31,914 nt of DNA from CADCVT01 sp036389485 (GCA_036389485.1 DASVPR010000030.1:1-31914); one strand, 5' to 3'. Positions 1 through 7,692 are shown, counted from the first letter of the stretch. The notes: generated by a model not told the origin, from the sequence alone. Program-made: numbers and translations.

Positions 1-45
1 TCGCCGTCCGATCGGACTGAGCGGCGCGTTAGCGTGAACCTCCAT
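1..45 (-). CDS. IS481-family transposase, N-terminal 15 codons
   Basis: Only the first 15 residues are present, MEVHANAPLSPIGRR. This matches the usual opening of IS481-family transposases in actinobacteria (M-x-x-HANA-x-L-(S/T)-x-x-GR), which leads into a helix-turn-helix DNA-binding domain. The ATG at 43-45 is preceded by AGGAGG at a good distance. The rest of the gene, including the DDE catalytic domain, is beyond the left edge, so it cannot be said whether the transposase is intact. The call rests on recalled family resemblance over a short stretch. Confidence 0.6.
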   Translation of the reverse strand, partial: MEVHANAPLSPIGRR

Positions 46-47
46 CT

Positions 48-99
48 GGGCCTCCTGGAACTGAGCTGCCTCGACAGCGCTCAGCCTCCAGCGAGGCCC
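48..99 (-). promoter_or_regulatory. IS leader hairpin covering the transposase ribosome binding site
   Basis: Three consecutive helices can form across the leader: 48-54 with 93-99 (7 bp), 55-59 with 87-91 (5 bp) and 61-66 with 79-84 (6 bp), with single-base or two-base bulges between them. The arm at 48-59 contains the AGGAGG site, so folding would hide it. IS elements commonly use such structures to prevent translation from transcripts that read in from outside. The IS element at the other end of the window has the same arrangement. Confidence 0.5.
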
Positions 100-134
100 G
101 GATGTCTACTGACGAAGGTTCCTAGGAACTACAC

Positions 135-878
135 CTAGCCGCCCGCGGGGTTCGGGCCGCGGACCGGGCGCAGCGGGCGGACCTCGCCGGCCTTCGGCGC
201 GTCCGTCTCGCCCGCGAGGCGCGCGACGGCCTCCTCCAGCGCGCCGATCCGCGCGGAGAGGCCCTTGATCGCGTCGGCGATCGGGTCCGGGAGGTGGACC
301 CAGTCGGCGTCCGGGCCCTCCGGCCGCTTCCCCTCGACCCGCACGGGATGCCCCGGGTTGCCGACGACCGTCGCGTTCGGCGGCACGTCGTGGATCACGA
401 CCGAGTTCGCGCCGACCTTCGCGCCGTGCCCGATCGTGATCGGCCCGAGGAGCTTCGCACCGCTGCCGATCGTGACGTTGTCCTCGACGGTCGGGTGGCG
501 CTTCCCGGTCGCGAAGCCGGTGCCGCCGAGGGTGACGCCCTGGTAGAGCGTGACGTCGTCGCCGATCTCCGCGGTCTCGCCGATGACGACGCCCATCCCG
601 TGGTCGACGAAGAGCCCGTCGCCGATCTCCGCGGCCGGGTGGATCTCGATGCCGGTGACCGCGCGCGAGGCCATCGACATCGCGCGCGGCACGAGGGGTA
701 CTCCGATGTCGTGCAGCGCGTGAGCGACGCGATGGGACAGCAGCGCCTGGACGCCCGGCCACGTGATGAGGATCTCGGCGCTCGTGACGCCGCGCGCCGC
801 GGGGTCGCGCTCGCGGGCCGCCGAGACGTCGCGGTGGACCTCGCGCAGCACCCGCGTGACCGTGCCGATCCCGAACAC
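135..878 (-). CDS. cysE: serine O-acetyltransferase
   Basis: Transfers an acetyl group from acetyl-CoA to L-serine, giving O-acetylserine, the substrate of cysteine synthase, in the cytoplasm. The 247-residue product has the short N-terminal helical region of the EpsC/CysE type (around RERDPAARG), followed by left-handed beta-helix hexapeptide repeats with the family signature DHGMGVVIGETAEIGDD and YQGVTLGGTG. A C-terminal tail of about 50 residues follows the helix. I chose the GTG at 876-878 because a TAGCCT element lies 7 bases upstream and conserved sequence starts there; the frame stays open to 956 but that part is not family-like. Its partner cysK lies on the same strand beyond an opposite-strand hydrolase gene. 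The TAG stop at 135-137 is one base from the inferred end of the IS element, so the natural C-terminus may have been altered by insertion. Confidence 0.93.
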   Translation of the reverse strand: MFGIGTVTRVLREVHRDVSAARERDPAARGVTSAEILITWPGVQALLSHRVAHALHDIGVPLVPRAMSMASRAVTGIEIHPAAEIGDGLFVDHGMGVVIGETAEIGDDVTLYQGVTLGGTGFATGKRHPTVEDNVTIGSGAKLLGPITIGHGAKVGANSVVIHDVPPNATVVGNPGHPVRVEGKRPEGPDADWVHLPDPIADAIKGLSARIGALEEAVARLAGETDAPKAGEVRPLRPVRGPNPAGG

Positions 879-885
879 GCCAGAG

Positions 886-891
886 AGGCTA
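886..891 (-). promoter_or_regulatory. -10 element of cysE (leaderless type)
   Basis: TAGCCT on the minus strand, 7 bases before the GTG start of cysE, with no ribosome binding site between. It overlaps TAACGC (890-895), which could serve the divergent hydrolase gene starting at 899, so the two genes seem to share a 20-base divergent promoter region. Confidence 0.45.
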
Positions 892-898
892 ACGCGCG

Positions 899-1432
899 GT
901 GGGCTACCTGATCCTCCACGGATGGCAGGGCTCCGGGCCGGGCCACTGGCAGACATGGCTGGCCGAGCGCCTGCGCGGCGACGGCCACGACGTCCTCTAT
1001 CCCGACCTGCCGGACCCGGATCGCCCGCGGCTCGAGGCGTGGCTGGAGGCGCTCGAGGGGCTGCGGCGGCCCGGCGACACCGTCGTCTGCCACTCGCTGG
1101 CCTGCTGCCTGTGGCTGCATCACCAGGCGCGCGGCGGCCCGGTCGCCCCGCGGGTCCTGCTCGTCGCGCCGCCGTGCCTGGAGCCGCCGCCGCCCGAGTT
1201 CGCGTCGTTCTTCCCGGTGCCGCGGGAGCCGCAGCACGGCGTCAACGCGCGGCTCGTGTGCACGGACAACGATCCGTACTGCGCGAGCGCCGCCGGCGTC
1301 TACGGGGTGCGGCTCGGCGTCGAGATCGACGTGTTGTACGGCGCCGGGCACATCAACCCGGAGTCGGGGTACGGGCCGTGGCCGGCGCTGCTCGACTGGT
1401 GCTACGGCGCGAAGAAGGGCGTCGAGACGTAG
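899..1432 (+). CDS. RBBP9/YdeN-family alpha/beta hydrolase
   Basis: A 177-residue serine hydrolase of the RBBP9/YdeN type; the substrate is unknown. The N-terminus LILHGWQGSGPGHWQTWL is the family hallmark. The nucleophile elbow is read as CHSLAC (Ser of HSL), and the catalytic histidine lies in GHINPESGYGPWP, also characteristic. The length fits the family. The GTG start at 899 is immediately followed by the conserved HGW region, so no upstream start is plausible. It starts 20 bases from the divergent cysE and its last 31 bases overlap the 3' end of cysK on the other strand. Its position between two cysteine-synthesis genes does not by itself indicate a role in cysteine metabolism. Confidence 0.85.
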   Translation: MGYLILHGWQGSGPGHWQTWLAERLRGDGHDVLYPDLPDPDRPRLEAWLEALEGLRRPGDTVVCHSLACCLWLHHQARGGPVAPRVLLVAPPCLEPPPPEFASFFPVPREPQHGVNARLVCTDNDPYCASAAGVYGVRLGVEIDVLYGAGHINPESGYGPWPALLDWCYGAKKGVET

Positions 1433-2331
1433 CGCTCGCCGGAGTCCGGCAGCACGCAGACGATCCTCTTGCCGCTCATCTCGGGGCGCTGCGCGATCTG
1501 GAGCGCCGCGTAGACCGCCGCTCCACAGGAGAGGCCGACGAGGACGCCCTCGCGCCGGGCGCACAGCCGCGCGGTCTCGATCGCCTGCTCGTCGGTGACC
1601 GGGATGACCTCGTCGATGACGTCGCGGTTGAGGACGGGCGGGACGAACCCGGCCCCGATCCCCTGGATCTTGTGCGGCCCCGGGGGCATGCCGCTGAGGA
1701 CCGCGGAGGTCGCGGGCTCGACGGCGACGATCCGCGTGCCGGCCGAGCGCTCCTTGAGGACCTCCCCCACCCCGGTGATCGTCCCGCCCGTGCCGACGCC
1801 GGCGACGAACACGTCGACGTGGTCGTCGAGCGCCTCGAGGATCTCCGGCGCGGTCGTGCGGCGGTGGATCTCCGGGTTCGCGGGGTTGGAGAACTGGTCG
1901 GGGAGGAAGACGTCGGGGTCGGAGGCCATCGCGCGGGCGGCGTCGACCGCCTCGTTCATGCCGCCGAGCGACTCGGTGATCTCGACGCGCGCGCCGTAGA
2001 GCTGGAGCAGGCGCTCGCGCTCGCGGCTCATCCCCTGCGGGAGCGTGAGGACGAGGTCGTAGCCCTTCGCGGCGCAGACGAACGCGAGCGCGATGCCGGT
2101 GTTGCCGCTCGTCGCCTCGACGATCGTCGTGCGGCCGGGCTCGATCCGGCCCTCGCGCTCGGCGGCCTCGAGCATCGCGACGCCGATGCGGTCCTTGACG
2201 CTGCCGCCGGGGTTGAACGCCTCGAGCTTGCCGTACAGCTCGGCGTCGATCCCTTCGGGCGCCAGGCGCGTGAAGCGGATCATCGGCGTCCGGCCCACGT
2301 GCTCCGCGATGTTGACCGGGATCGGCGCCAT
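1402..2331 (-). CDS. cysK: cysteine synthase A (O-acetylserine sulfhydrylase)
   Basis: A PLP enzyme that makes cysteine from O-acetylserine and sulfide; the family forms the cysteine synthase complex with CysE. The 309-residue protein shows NPGGSVKDR with the PLP lysine at about residue 46, the substrate loop TSGNTG at 74-79, the phosphate-binding glycine loop GTGGTITG near residue 180, and the C-terminal PDSGERY. All are canonical. The ATG at 2329-2331 was chosen because VNIAEHVGRTPM, the conserved start, follows it; the frame stays open to 2403 but that part is not conserved. The 3' end overlaps the convergent hydrolase gene by 31 bases. Upstream, between this gene and the divergent gene at 2485, is a perfect inverted repeat. 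Confidence 0.95.
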   Translation of the reverse strand: MAPIPVNIAEHVGRTPMIRFTRLAPEGIDAELYGKLEAFNPGGSVKDRIGVAMLEAAEREGRIEPGRTTIVEATSGNTGIALAFVCAAKGYDLVLTLPQGMSRERERLLQLYGARVEITESLGGMNEAVDAARAMASDPDVFLPDQFSNPANPEIHRRTTAPEILEALDDHVDVFVAGVGTGGTITGVGEVLKERSAGTRIVAVEPATSAVLSGMPPGPHKIQGIGAGFVPPVLNRDVIDEVIPVTDEQAIETARLCARREGVLVGLSCGAAVYAALQIAQRPEMSGKRIVCVLPDSGERYVSTPFFAP

Positions 2332-2440
2332 TCCGGTCGGCGAGCCTAGCGACCGGCTGACAATTGCTCGTTTGTCGGTCGAGAGCAGCGGGAACTCCGT
2401 CAACCGAGCGCAACGTGCTTCCGATGGACGGAGCAGAACG

Positions 2441-2465
2441 GGGCGGTCCCGAACAGGGACCGCCC
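2441..2465. promoter_or_regulatory. 10-bp perfect inverted repeat between divergent genes
   Basis: GGGCGGTCCC (2441-2450), loop GAACA, GGGACCGCCC (2456-2465), followed by TGGTTCGTTAAA. It lies 110 bases upstream of cysK and 19 bases upstream of the plus-strand gene at 2485. No transcription unit is known to end here, since both neighbours point away, so an operator or 5' leader hairpin is as likely as a terminator. The neighbouring TTAAAT is an AT-rich spot that could be the -10 of the plus-strand gene. Confidence 0.5.
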
Positions 2466-2484
2466 TGGTTCGTTAAATGGGCGT

Positions 2485-3099
2485 ATGCGCCGGGTGCCGA
2501 TGTGGGCCGTGCTCGTGGTGGCGTCGCTCGCGCTCGGCGTCGTGCTGCTCGCCGCGCGCGACTCCGGATCCCCTGACGCGCCGACCAGCTCGGCCCCGCG
2601 AGCGTGCGCCGCGCCGATCGTGACCGCGACGGCGCGCCGGACGCTGCGGGCCCGCGAGTCGGCGGAGGCGGTCCAGCCCGTCCGCGTGCGGGTGACGGAG
2701 CGGGCGTTCGGCCCGGCCGGCGGGGTCGCCGCGACCGTGACCGCGCGTTCGGAGGTCTCCGCCACCGCGACGGCCACGGGGACCGCGCCCGTGGGCGTGA
2801 CGGCCCGGCTCGCACGCCGGGCGTGCGCCTCCGCGGCGACCGTCGAGGAGGCCGAGGCGCGCGCGACCCGCGAGGCGCGCGAGGCAGGGCTGCGCGCCGC
2901 CCGCCGCGAGGCGCAGCGCCGCCTGCGCGCGACGCTCCCACCGGCGGAGCGCCGCCTGCGCGAGCGCCTGCGGGCGCGGGCGCTCCGATCGGCGGCGAGG
3001 AGGGCCCGCGCCGCGGCGCCGGCCGAGCAGGAGCGGCTGCGGGAGCAGGCGTCGGCGGAGGCGCTGCGCCGGGCGCAGGCGCGCGCGGCGAGGGACTGA
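2485..3099 (+). CDS. signal-anchor Arg/Ala-rich protein of unknown function
   Basis: I do not recognise the family. The 204-residue product begins MRRVPMWAVLVVASLALGV, a basic N-terminus followed by one hydrophobic segment to about residue 24: a signal anchor or uncleaved signal peptide. A Thr/Ala/Val-rich stretch of alternating character (about 40-120), possibly beta-sheet, follows with two cysteines (residues 41 and 112). From about 115 to the end it is highly charged, Arg/Ala/Glu-rich and predicted to be a long helix or coiled coil. The codons are strongly GC-ending like those of its neighbours. No ribosome binding site is visible before the ATG. It is probably exported or membrane-anchored. 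The antisense frames through this gene are open as well, which complicates the end of the MFS gene downstream. Confidence 0.6.
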   Translation: MRRVPMWAVLVVASLALGVVLLAARDSGSPDAPTSSAPRACAAPIVTATARRTLRARESAEAVQPVRVRVTERAFGPAGGVAATVTARSEVSATATATGTAPVGVTARLARRACASAATVEEAEARATREAREAGLRAARREAQRRLRATLPPAERRLRERLRARALRSAARRARAAAPAEQERLREQASAEALRRAQARAARD

Positions 3100-3167
3100 C
3101 TGCCCCGCGGCGCTCGCCCGCCGCGGTGCGCGCCCCGACGCCGGCGCCGCTCCGATCGCGCCGCTCG

Positions 3168-3263
3168 GCCGCGCTCGCCCCGACGGCGGCCACCCTCCTC
3201 TCGCGGCCCTCGCCGGCCGCGCTCGCCCCCACGGCGGCCACCCTCCTCTCGCGGCCCTCGCCG
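3168..3263. repeat. two tandem 48-bp copies
   Basis: Copies at 3168-3215 and 3216-3263 differ at one base; the start of a third copy is visible at 3264. The unit is a multiple of three and, in the MFS frame on the minus strand, encodes the 16-residue unit AGEGRERRVAAVGASA twice. It lies just past the last membrane segment of the MFS protein. Such a repeat can collapse in short-read assembly. Confidence 0.85.
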
Positions 3264-4423
3264 GCCGCGGGCAGGTGGAGGTGGCGGCGGGCCAGGGCGG
3301 CGAGGGCGAGGAGGGCCGGCGCTCCTCCCGCGACGGCCATGGTGAGGCGGGGGCCGGCGACCGCGACGAGGGTTCCTCCGATCGCGAGCGCGGAGAGCTC
3401 GGCGGCGTTGCGCGCCGCTCCGTACGCGGCGAACGCGCGGCCGTGGAGGTGCTCGGGCGTGCGCCGGTGGATGAGCGTGCGGATGAGGACGTTCTTCGCG
3501 CCGTGCGCGATGCCGCCGGCGGCGAACGCCGCGAGGGCGAACGCGAGCGCGGCATATGCGGCGGGAAGCGCGATCCCCAGGCCCTGCACGGCGATCGCGA
3601 GCAGGGCGGCGCTCGCGGCGGCGCCCGTTGGGATCCGCGCGGCGACGGCCGTCGCGCCGACGACCATCCCCGCCATCCACGCCGTCATCATCGCGCCGTA
3701 GCCGAGGTCGCCCGCGCCGAGGACGTCCTTCGCGTAGAACACCTCCGCCGTCGCGACCGCCGTCATGACGAGCAGCGCCGCGATCGCGACGGGCAGCACG
3801 CCGCGCAGGACGTCGTCGCGCCGCAGGAACGCGACCCCCTCGCGGGCGCGTCCGGCGCCGTCCCGGGCTTCGCGCGCCGGGGCGCGCGGGCGGAGCAGCG
3901 CGGCCGCGACCGCGATGACCGCGAACGTCGCGGCGTCGACGAGCAGTGCGACGCGCGTCCCGCCCCCGGCCGCGAGCAGCGCCCCGACCGCCGGCCCGAG
4001 CGTGAAGCCGGCGTACCGCGCCGCCTCCATCCGGCCGTTCGCCCTCGCCAGCTCGTCCTCGCCCGCGACCCGCGGCAGGAGCGCGAACTCCGCCGGCTGC
4101 GCGACCGCGTTCGCCGCGCCGAGCAGCGCCGCGAGCGCGAGCAGCGGCCCGGTCGAGCCGACGAACGCGAGCGCGACCGCGAGCGCCGCCTGCGCGAGCG
4201 ACGCGACGACGAGCACCCGCCGCGGGTCGACGCGGTCGACGAGCAGCCCGGCGGGCCCCGCCAGCACGATCGACGGCGACCACATCGCCACGAACAGCCC
4301 CGCCACCGCGAACCCCGACCCGGTCTCGTGCTCCAGCAGGAGCGCGAGCGGCACGACCGCGAGGAAGTCGCCGAGGGCGGAGAGGCCGATCGCCCCCGCC
4401 AGCAGTGTGATGCCGCGTCTCAT
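3263..4423 (-). CDS. MFS transporter; 3' end cannot be fixed
   Basis: A membrane transporter of the major facilitator superfamily, probably an exporter of the MFS_3/enterobactin-exporter type; the substrate is unknown. The first about 385 residues contain 10-12 hydrophobic segments, the cytoplasmic loop after helix 2 (DRVDPRRVLV) and the central basic loop LRPRAPAREARDGAGR. ATG at 4421-4423 has GGGAGG upstream. The left coordinate given here is only where family-like sequence ends. The frame continues without a stop through a 16-residue tandem repeat, a Pro/Arg-rich stretch and then antisense through the gene at 2485 and cysK, as far as 395. The other two minus-strand frames also lack a stop between 3100 and 2473, so a simple single-base error does not solve the problem. 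A lost segment at the tandem repeat is one explanation. Confidence 0.8.
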
Positions 4424-4483
4424 CGCCGGGCGAGCCTCCCGCGCGAGCGTTCGCGGACCGTGCGGGCAGCGTCGCGGGCGCGT

Positions 4484-5668
4484 TCAGGCTTCGCCGCGGC
4501 GCATCGCGAGCAGGCGCTCGAACGCGTCGCCGGTCCGCAGCGCGTCGTGCTGCAGCTCGTTCGTCACGAGCGTGCGGACCCCGCGGATGCGGTCGGCGGT
4601 CGCGAGCGACAGGTCGGCGTCGACGTAGGTGTCGTCGAGGTAGACCGCCGCGACGACCGGGACGTCGTTGGCCGCGAGCCGGTCGGCGTCGTACAGCGCC
4701 GGCCAGTCGTCCTTCTCGGCGAGCAGGTGCGCGGCGCCGGCGAGCGGCCGCAGCCCCGGGTCGTCTTCGAACATCCAGGGGAAGATCATCTCGCCGGGAA
4801 GGGCCGCGGCGGGCCCGCCGCGCTCCTCGACGATCCGGTGCGCCGCCCACCGCGTCGCCTCGCCCTCGGCGTAGATCGCCTCGTGCAAGAGCGCGTAGAG
4901 CGGCGTCGTGGCGAAGGACGCCGCGTGCGCCGCCCGCTCCCCGAACGCAACACCGGACGCCTCGATGTACTCGATCAGGTGGTGCAGCTCCTCCGGCCCG
5001 CTCGTCATCCCGACCTCGCGCGCCGGCGTCCGCAGCCAGCGCTGCGGCACGTGCTTCCACCGCTCCCGATCCTCGGGGTAGCGGTCGAAGTAGAGCGCAA
5101 GCCGCCGCTCGTGCCGCTCGACCAGGCGGCGGTACACGTCGTCAACCGCGACGCCCAGCGGCGGCAGCCCGCCGGTGACGAACGCCTCGCGCAGCCCCTC
5201 GGGCGCGAGCGAGAGGTACGTCGTCACGCAGAAGCCGCCGTAGCTCTGCCCGAGCACGCTCCACGGCCCGCCGGCCAGCCGCTCGCGGATCAGCTCCGCG
5301 TCGCGCACGATGCTGTCCGCGCGGAACCACGTGAGGTACTCGGCCTGGGCGGCGGCGTCGCCGCGCTCCGGCAGCGTCTGGGCGTCCGCCGGCGTGCTGA
5401 GGCCTGTGCCGCGCTGGTCGAGCAGCACGACGTGGAACTCCTCGAGCGCCTGCCCGAGCCAGCCCTCGGCCCGCGCCGGCCGCGAGCACGGGAAGCCCGG
5501 GCCGCCATTCAAGAACAGCAGGTACGGGCGCTCGGCGTCGGCGGCGCGCGGCGCCCGGACCTCCCGCGCGAACAGCGAGATCCGCTCGCCGCCGGAGTCG
5601 TCGTGCCGCAGCGGGACCTCGAATCGGTGCTCGATCGTGACGAGGCCGGGAAGCGCGCGGCGGACCAT
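4484..5668 (-). CDS. pip: proline iminopeptidase, peptidase family S33
   Basis: An alpha/beta hydrolase that removes N-terminal proline from peptides in the cytoplasm. The 394-residue protein has NGGPG at 54-58 (HGGPG in most members, the oxyanion-hole loop), DQRGTG at 84-89 and the nucleophile elbow GQSYGG with Ser142; these three together are diagnostic of S33 prolyl aminopeptidases. The cap domain (about 170-300) is helical. The histidine is probably in LQHDAL near residue 372. The length of about 400 with a long cap fits the larger, actinobacterial type of the enzyme. ATG at 5666-5668 has a TAGGAT element 6 bases upstream and no ribosome binding site. A small gene starts 25 bases away on the other strand. 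Confidence 0.9.
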   Translation of the reverse strand: MVRRALPGLVTIEHRFEVPLRHDDSGGERISLFAREVRAPRAADAERPYLLFLNGGPGFPCSRPARAEGWLGQALEEFHVVLLDQRGTGLSTPADAQTLPERGDAAAQAEYLTWFRADSIVRDAELIRERLAGGPWSVLGQSYGGFCVTTYLSLAPEGLREAFVTGGLPPLGVAVDDVYRRLVERHERRLALYFDRYPEDRERWKHVPQRWLRTPAREVGMTSGPEELHHLIEYIEASGVAFGERAAHAASFATTPLYALLHEAIYAEGEATRWAAHRIVEERGGPAAALPGEMIFPWMFEDDPGLRPLAGAAHLLAEKDDWPALYDADRLAANDVPVVAAVYLDDTYVDADLSLATADRIRGVRTLVTNELQHDALRTGDAFERLLAMRRGEA

Positions 5669-5674
5669 CGCGTG

Positions 5675-5680
5675 ATCCTA
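5675..5680 (-). promoter_or_regulatory. -10 element of the proline iminopeptidase gene
   Basis: TAGGAT on the minus strand, 6 bases before the ATG, with no ribosome binding site between. No convincing -35 is visible. Confidence 0.4.
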
Positions 5681-5692
5681 CGAGCCGAGCCC

Positions 5693-5965
5693 ATGACGAT
5701 CCCCCCGGAGCACCAGGAGTTCGCGCGGCGCGTCGAGGCGACCCGCGCGGTCGACCCGATGCCGACGTTCGAGGCGCTCTCGCGCACGACGGGCGTCCCG
5801 GTCGACGACCTCGTCCACCACGCGCTGGTCCGCTGGGCCTCCGCCGGCGCGGAGGCCCTGATGGCGCTCGAGCCGCAGGTCCTGCGCGACCTCGTCGACG
5901 CGCGCCGGCGCGAGGACTGGGAGGCCGTCGCCGGGATCGTCGACTGGCTCGACGCGGGTCGCTGA
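5693..5965 (+). CDS. small helical protein of unknown function
   Basis: A 90-residue protein that I cannot assign. It is soluble, mostly helical and slightly acidic: MTIPPEHQEFARRVEATR, a central Thr/Val region that reads like a helix-turn-helix (FEALSRTTGVPVDDLVHHAL), then a C-terminal amphipathic helix ending IVDWLDAGR. The central part resembles the recognition region of small DNA-binding proteins (EALSRTTGVPVDDL), but this is weak. ATG at 5693 was preferred; an in-frame GTG at 5672 would add seven residues and overlap the divergent promoter. The stop lies 2 bases from the stop of the convergent gene. Confidence 0.65.
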   Translation: MTIPPEHQEFARRVEATRAVDPMPTFEALSRTTGVPVDDLVHHALVRWASAGAEALMALEPQVLRDLVDARRREDWEAVAGIVDWLDAGR

Positions 5966-5967
5966 GA

Positions 5968-6873
5968 TCAGCCGGTCGGCAGCGTGTAGTGGACCGCGGC
6001 GCCGACGAGCTGCATCTCGCTGCTGCAGATCGTCGGCGACCAGTTCAGCTGGTACGACCACACGTCGTTGTCGACCGCGACCGCAGGGGTCACGTTGACG
6101 GAGGCGGTCCGGCGCACGTTGTTGTCGCCGTTCGAGGCGACGGAAGCGATGTCGTCGGTCGCGGAGGCGGTCTGGCCGAAGATGTCGTACGCCCGAAGCT
6201 CGAGCCCGCTGTTCGCGCCCGCGTTGTCGTCGACGAAGCGGAAGTCGAGCCGCGTGATGAGCGCGCCCTGCGGCAACTGGACGCGGTGCGTGAAGTCCTC
6301 CGCGGTGTTGACGCAGTTGATCGCGCCCGTGAGCGCGTAGTTCTTCTGGGTCGCGCCGGTGTCGCGCGCCTCGAAGCTCATGCCCGCGTACGTGAGCGTG
6401 GATCCGAGCACGGAGGAGTCGATGCCGTCCCACTCGTCGGCGTCCGCGGCCTGGGCTGCGGTGGTGAGGAACGAGCTCGCCGGCTTGCCGTCGAGCAGCG
6501 CGGAGTCGGCCGCCTTGGCGCCGGCGGCCAGGAATGCCGTGGGCGGCTGGCCGCCGAGGGTCGCGGCGTCTGCGGCCCGCGCCGCGTTCGCGGCGTTGAC
6601 CGCGTTGGTCGCGCTCGTGGCGGTCGTCGCGGTGTCGGCGACGCGCGCCCGCGCGGCGAGCGGCACCTGGGCGAGCTTCGCCTCGTCGACGTCCTGCCCG
6701 GTGAGCGTGTCGCGCTTCACCTTCGCGCCGGTGACCGCGTTGCGCTTGATCTGCTTGGTGCCGACGCTGTTGCGTGGCAGCGCCGTCACGGCGTAGGACG
6801 TGCCGGAGAGAGCGACGAAGAGGGCCAGGTAGGCGACGAGGTTGCCGCGGACGTGCGCGAGGAGGCTTGACAT
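5968..6873 (-). CDS. exported repeat protein of the Thermoleophilia type
   Basis: A 301-residue exported or surface protein of unknown function. Residues 1-30 (MSSLLAHVRGNLVAYLALF, then VALSGTSYAV) are a signal peptide or anchor. They are followed by the block NSVGTKQIKRNAVTGAKVKR and then by low-complexity heptad-like Ala/Thr/Asn repeats (ADTATTATSATNAVNAANAA), suggesting a stalk like those of trimeric surface proteins. The last about 130 residues form a separate globular beta domain with two cysteines (INCVNT, PTICSS) that may be disulfide-bonded outside the cell. This N-terminal pattern recurs in large paralogous families of Solirubrobacter and Conexibacter, which is why I use it as a lineage marker. 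ATG at 6871-6873 has TAGTGT 6 bases upstream. Confidence 0.8.
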   Translation of the reverse strand: MSSLLAHVRGNLVAYLALFVALSGTSYAVTALPRNSVGTKQIKRNAVTGAKVKRDTLTGQDVDEAKLAQVPLAARARVADTATTATSATNAVNAANAARAADAATLGGQPPTAFLAAGAKAADSALLDGKPASSFLTTAAQAADADEWDGIDSSVLGSTLTYAGMSFEARDTGATQKNYALTGAINCVNTAEDFTHRVQLPQGALITRLDFRFVDDNAGANSGLELRAYDIFGQTASATDDIASVASNGDNNVRRTASVNVTPAVAVDNDVWSYQLNWSPTICSSEMQLVGAAVHYTLPTG

Positions 6874-6879
6874 CGGCCG

Positions 6880-6885
6880 ACACTA
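6880..6885 (-). promoter_or_regulatory. -10 element of the exported repeat protein gene
   Basis: TAGTGT on the minus strand, 6 bases before the ATG. Its first three bases on that strand are the TAG stop codon of the upstream ABC permease gene, so a promoter appears to be embedded in the end of that gene. Confidence 0.4.
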
Positions 6886-7692
6886 ACCGCGCGTGCGGTA
6901 CAGGCGCACGGTCAGCGGCGCGAAGACCGCCGTGAGGACCGCGGCGGTGCCGAGCACGATCGCGATCTTCCCCTCGTTCAGGTCGCCGGCCATCGCGTCG
7001 CGGACGGCGGTCACGAGATGGGAGATCGGGTTGACGTCGACGAACGCGCGCAGCCCGCGCGGCAGCGTGTCGGGCTCGACGAAGATGTTGCTCAGGAAGA
7101 TCAGCGGGAAGATCCCCATGAACCCCGCGTTCATCACCGCGTTCGGCGCGCGCAGCACCGCGCCGAGCGCCGTGAACACCCACGCCAGGCCGAACGCGAA
7201 GACGACGACGAGGAGGATCCCGCCGGCGACGCCGACGATGCCGCCCTCGGGGTCGAAGCCCAGCGCGATCCCGAGGACCATCACGACGAGCGCGGCGAAC
7301 GCGTAGCGCACGCTGTCGCCGAGCATCGCGCCGACGAGCGGGGCGGGCCGCCAGATCGGCAGCGAGCGGAACCGGTCGACGACGCCGCGCGTCATGTCCG
7401 TGTTCAGGCTCACGCCCGCGTACACCGTCGTGAACAGGACGGACTGCACGAGCATCCCGGGCAGCAGGTACTGCAGGTACTCGCTCGTCGAGCCCGACAC
7501 GGCCCCGCCGAAGAGGTACGTGAACATCAGGAGGAACAGCACCGGCGTCACGGTGACGTCGAGCAGCTGCTCGGGCACGTGCTTGATCTTCAGCGCCGCG
7601 CGCCAGGCGAACGTCAGCGACGTCGACAGGGGGCCGGGCCGGGCCGGCCGCTCGCCGCGCGCGAGGACGTTGTCGAGCGCGGCGGTGCTCAC
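6883..7692 (-). CDS. ABC-2 type exporter permease, DrrB-like
   Basis: The membrane subunit of an ABC exporter paired with the ATPase encoded just upstream. The 269-residue protein has a cytoplasmic N-terminus and six hydrophobic segments. It shows family features such as LPGMLVQSVLF, the amphipathic RSLPIWRPAPLVGAMLGD region before helix 3, FPLIFLSNIFVEPDTLP and the conserved NPISHLVTAVRDAM near the C-terminus, typical of DrrB/NodJ daunorubicin-resistance-type permeases. The GTG start at 7690-7692 overlaps the stop of the ATPase gene by four bases (GTGA), so translation is coupled. The substrate cannot be deduced; such pairs export antibiotics, lipids or glycans. Confidence 0.9.
   Translation of the reverse strand: MSTAALDNVLARGERPARPGPLSTSLTFAWRAALKIKHVPEQLLDVTVTPVLFLLMFTYLFGGAVSGSTSEYLQYLLPGMLVQSVLFTTVYAGVSLNTDMTRGVVDRFRSLPIWRPAPLVGAMLGDSVRYAFAALVVMVLGIALGFDPEGGIVGVAGGILLVVVFAFGLAWVFTALGAVLRAPNAVMNAGFMGIFPLIFLSNIFVEPDTLPRGLRAFVDVNPISHLVTAVRDAMAGDLNEGKIAIVLGTAAVLTAVFAPLTVRLYRTRG

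Larger units (their letters stand above)
1..133 (-). mobile_element. IS481-type insertion sequence, 5' end only
   Basis: Read on the minus strand, this stretch has the layout of the start of an IS481-family element: a terminus beginning TGTAGTTCC at 133, a leader of about 85 bases, a strong AGGAGG ribosome binding site and the first 15 codons of a transposase that runs off the window at position 1. The terminus carries a 12-base perfect palindrome, GTTCCTAGGAAC, at 118-129. The outer boundary at about 133 is inferred from the TGT start typical of the family. The other end and any target duplication lie outside the window. Confidence 0.6.

Noticed and set aside
395..4423. A 1342-codon open frame on the minus strand
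   Set aside because: Only its first about 385 codons look like a protein family (MFS). The rest runs in a non-coding frame through cysK and cysE, as expected in very GC-rich DNA.
6470..6660. Repetitive Ala/Thr/Asn coding stretch as a possible CRISPR or regulatory repeat
   Set aside because: The repeats are at the protein level, vary in DNA, and belong to the stalk of the exported protein.
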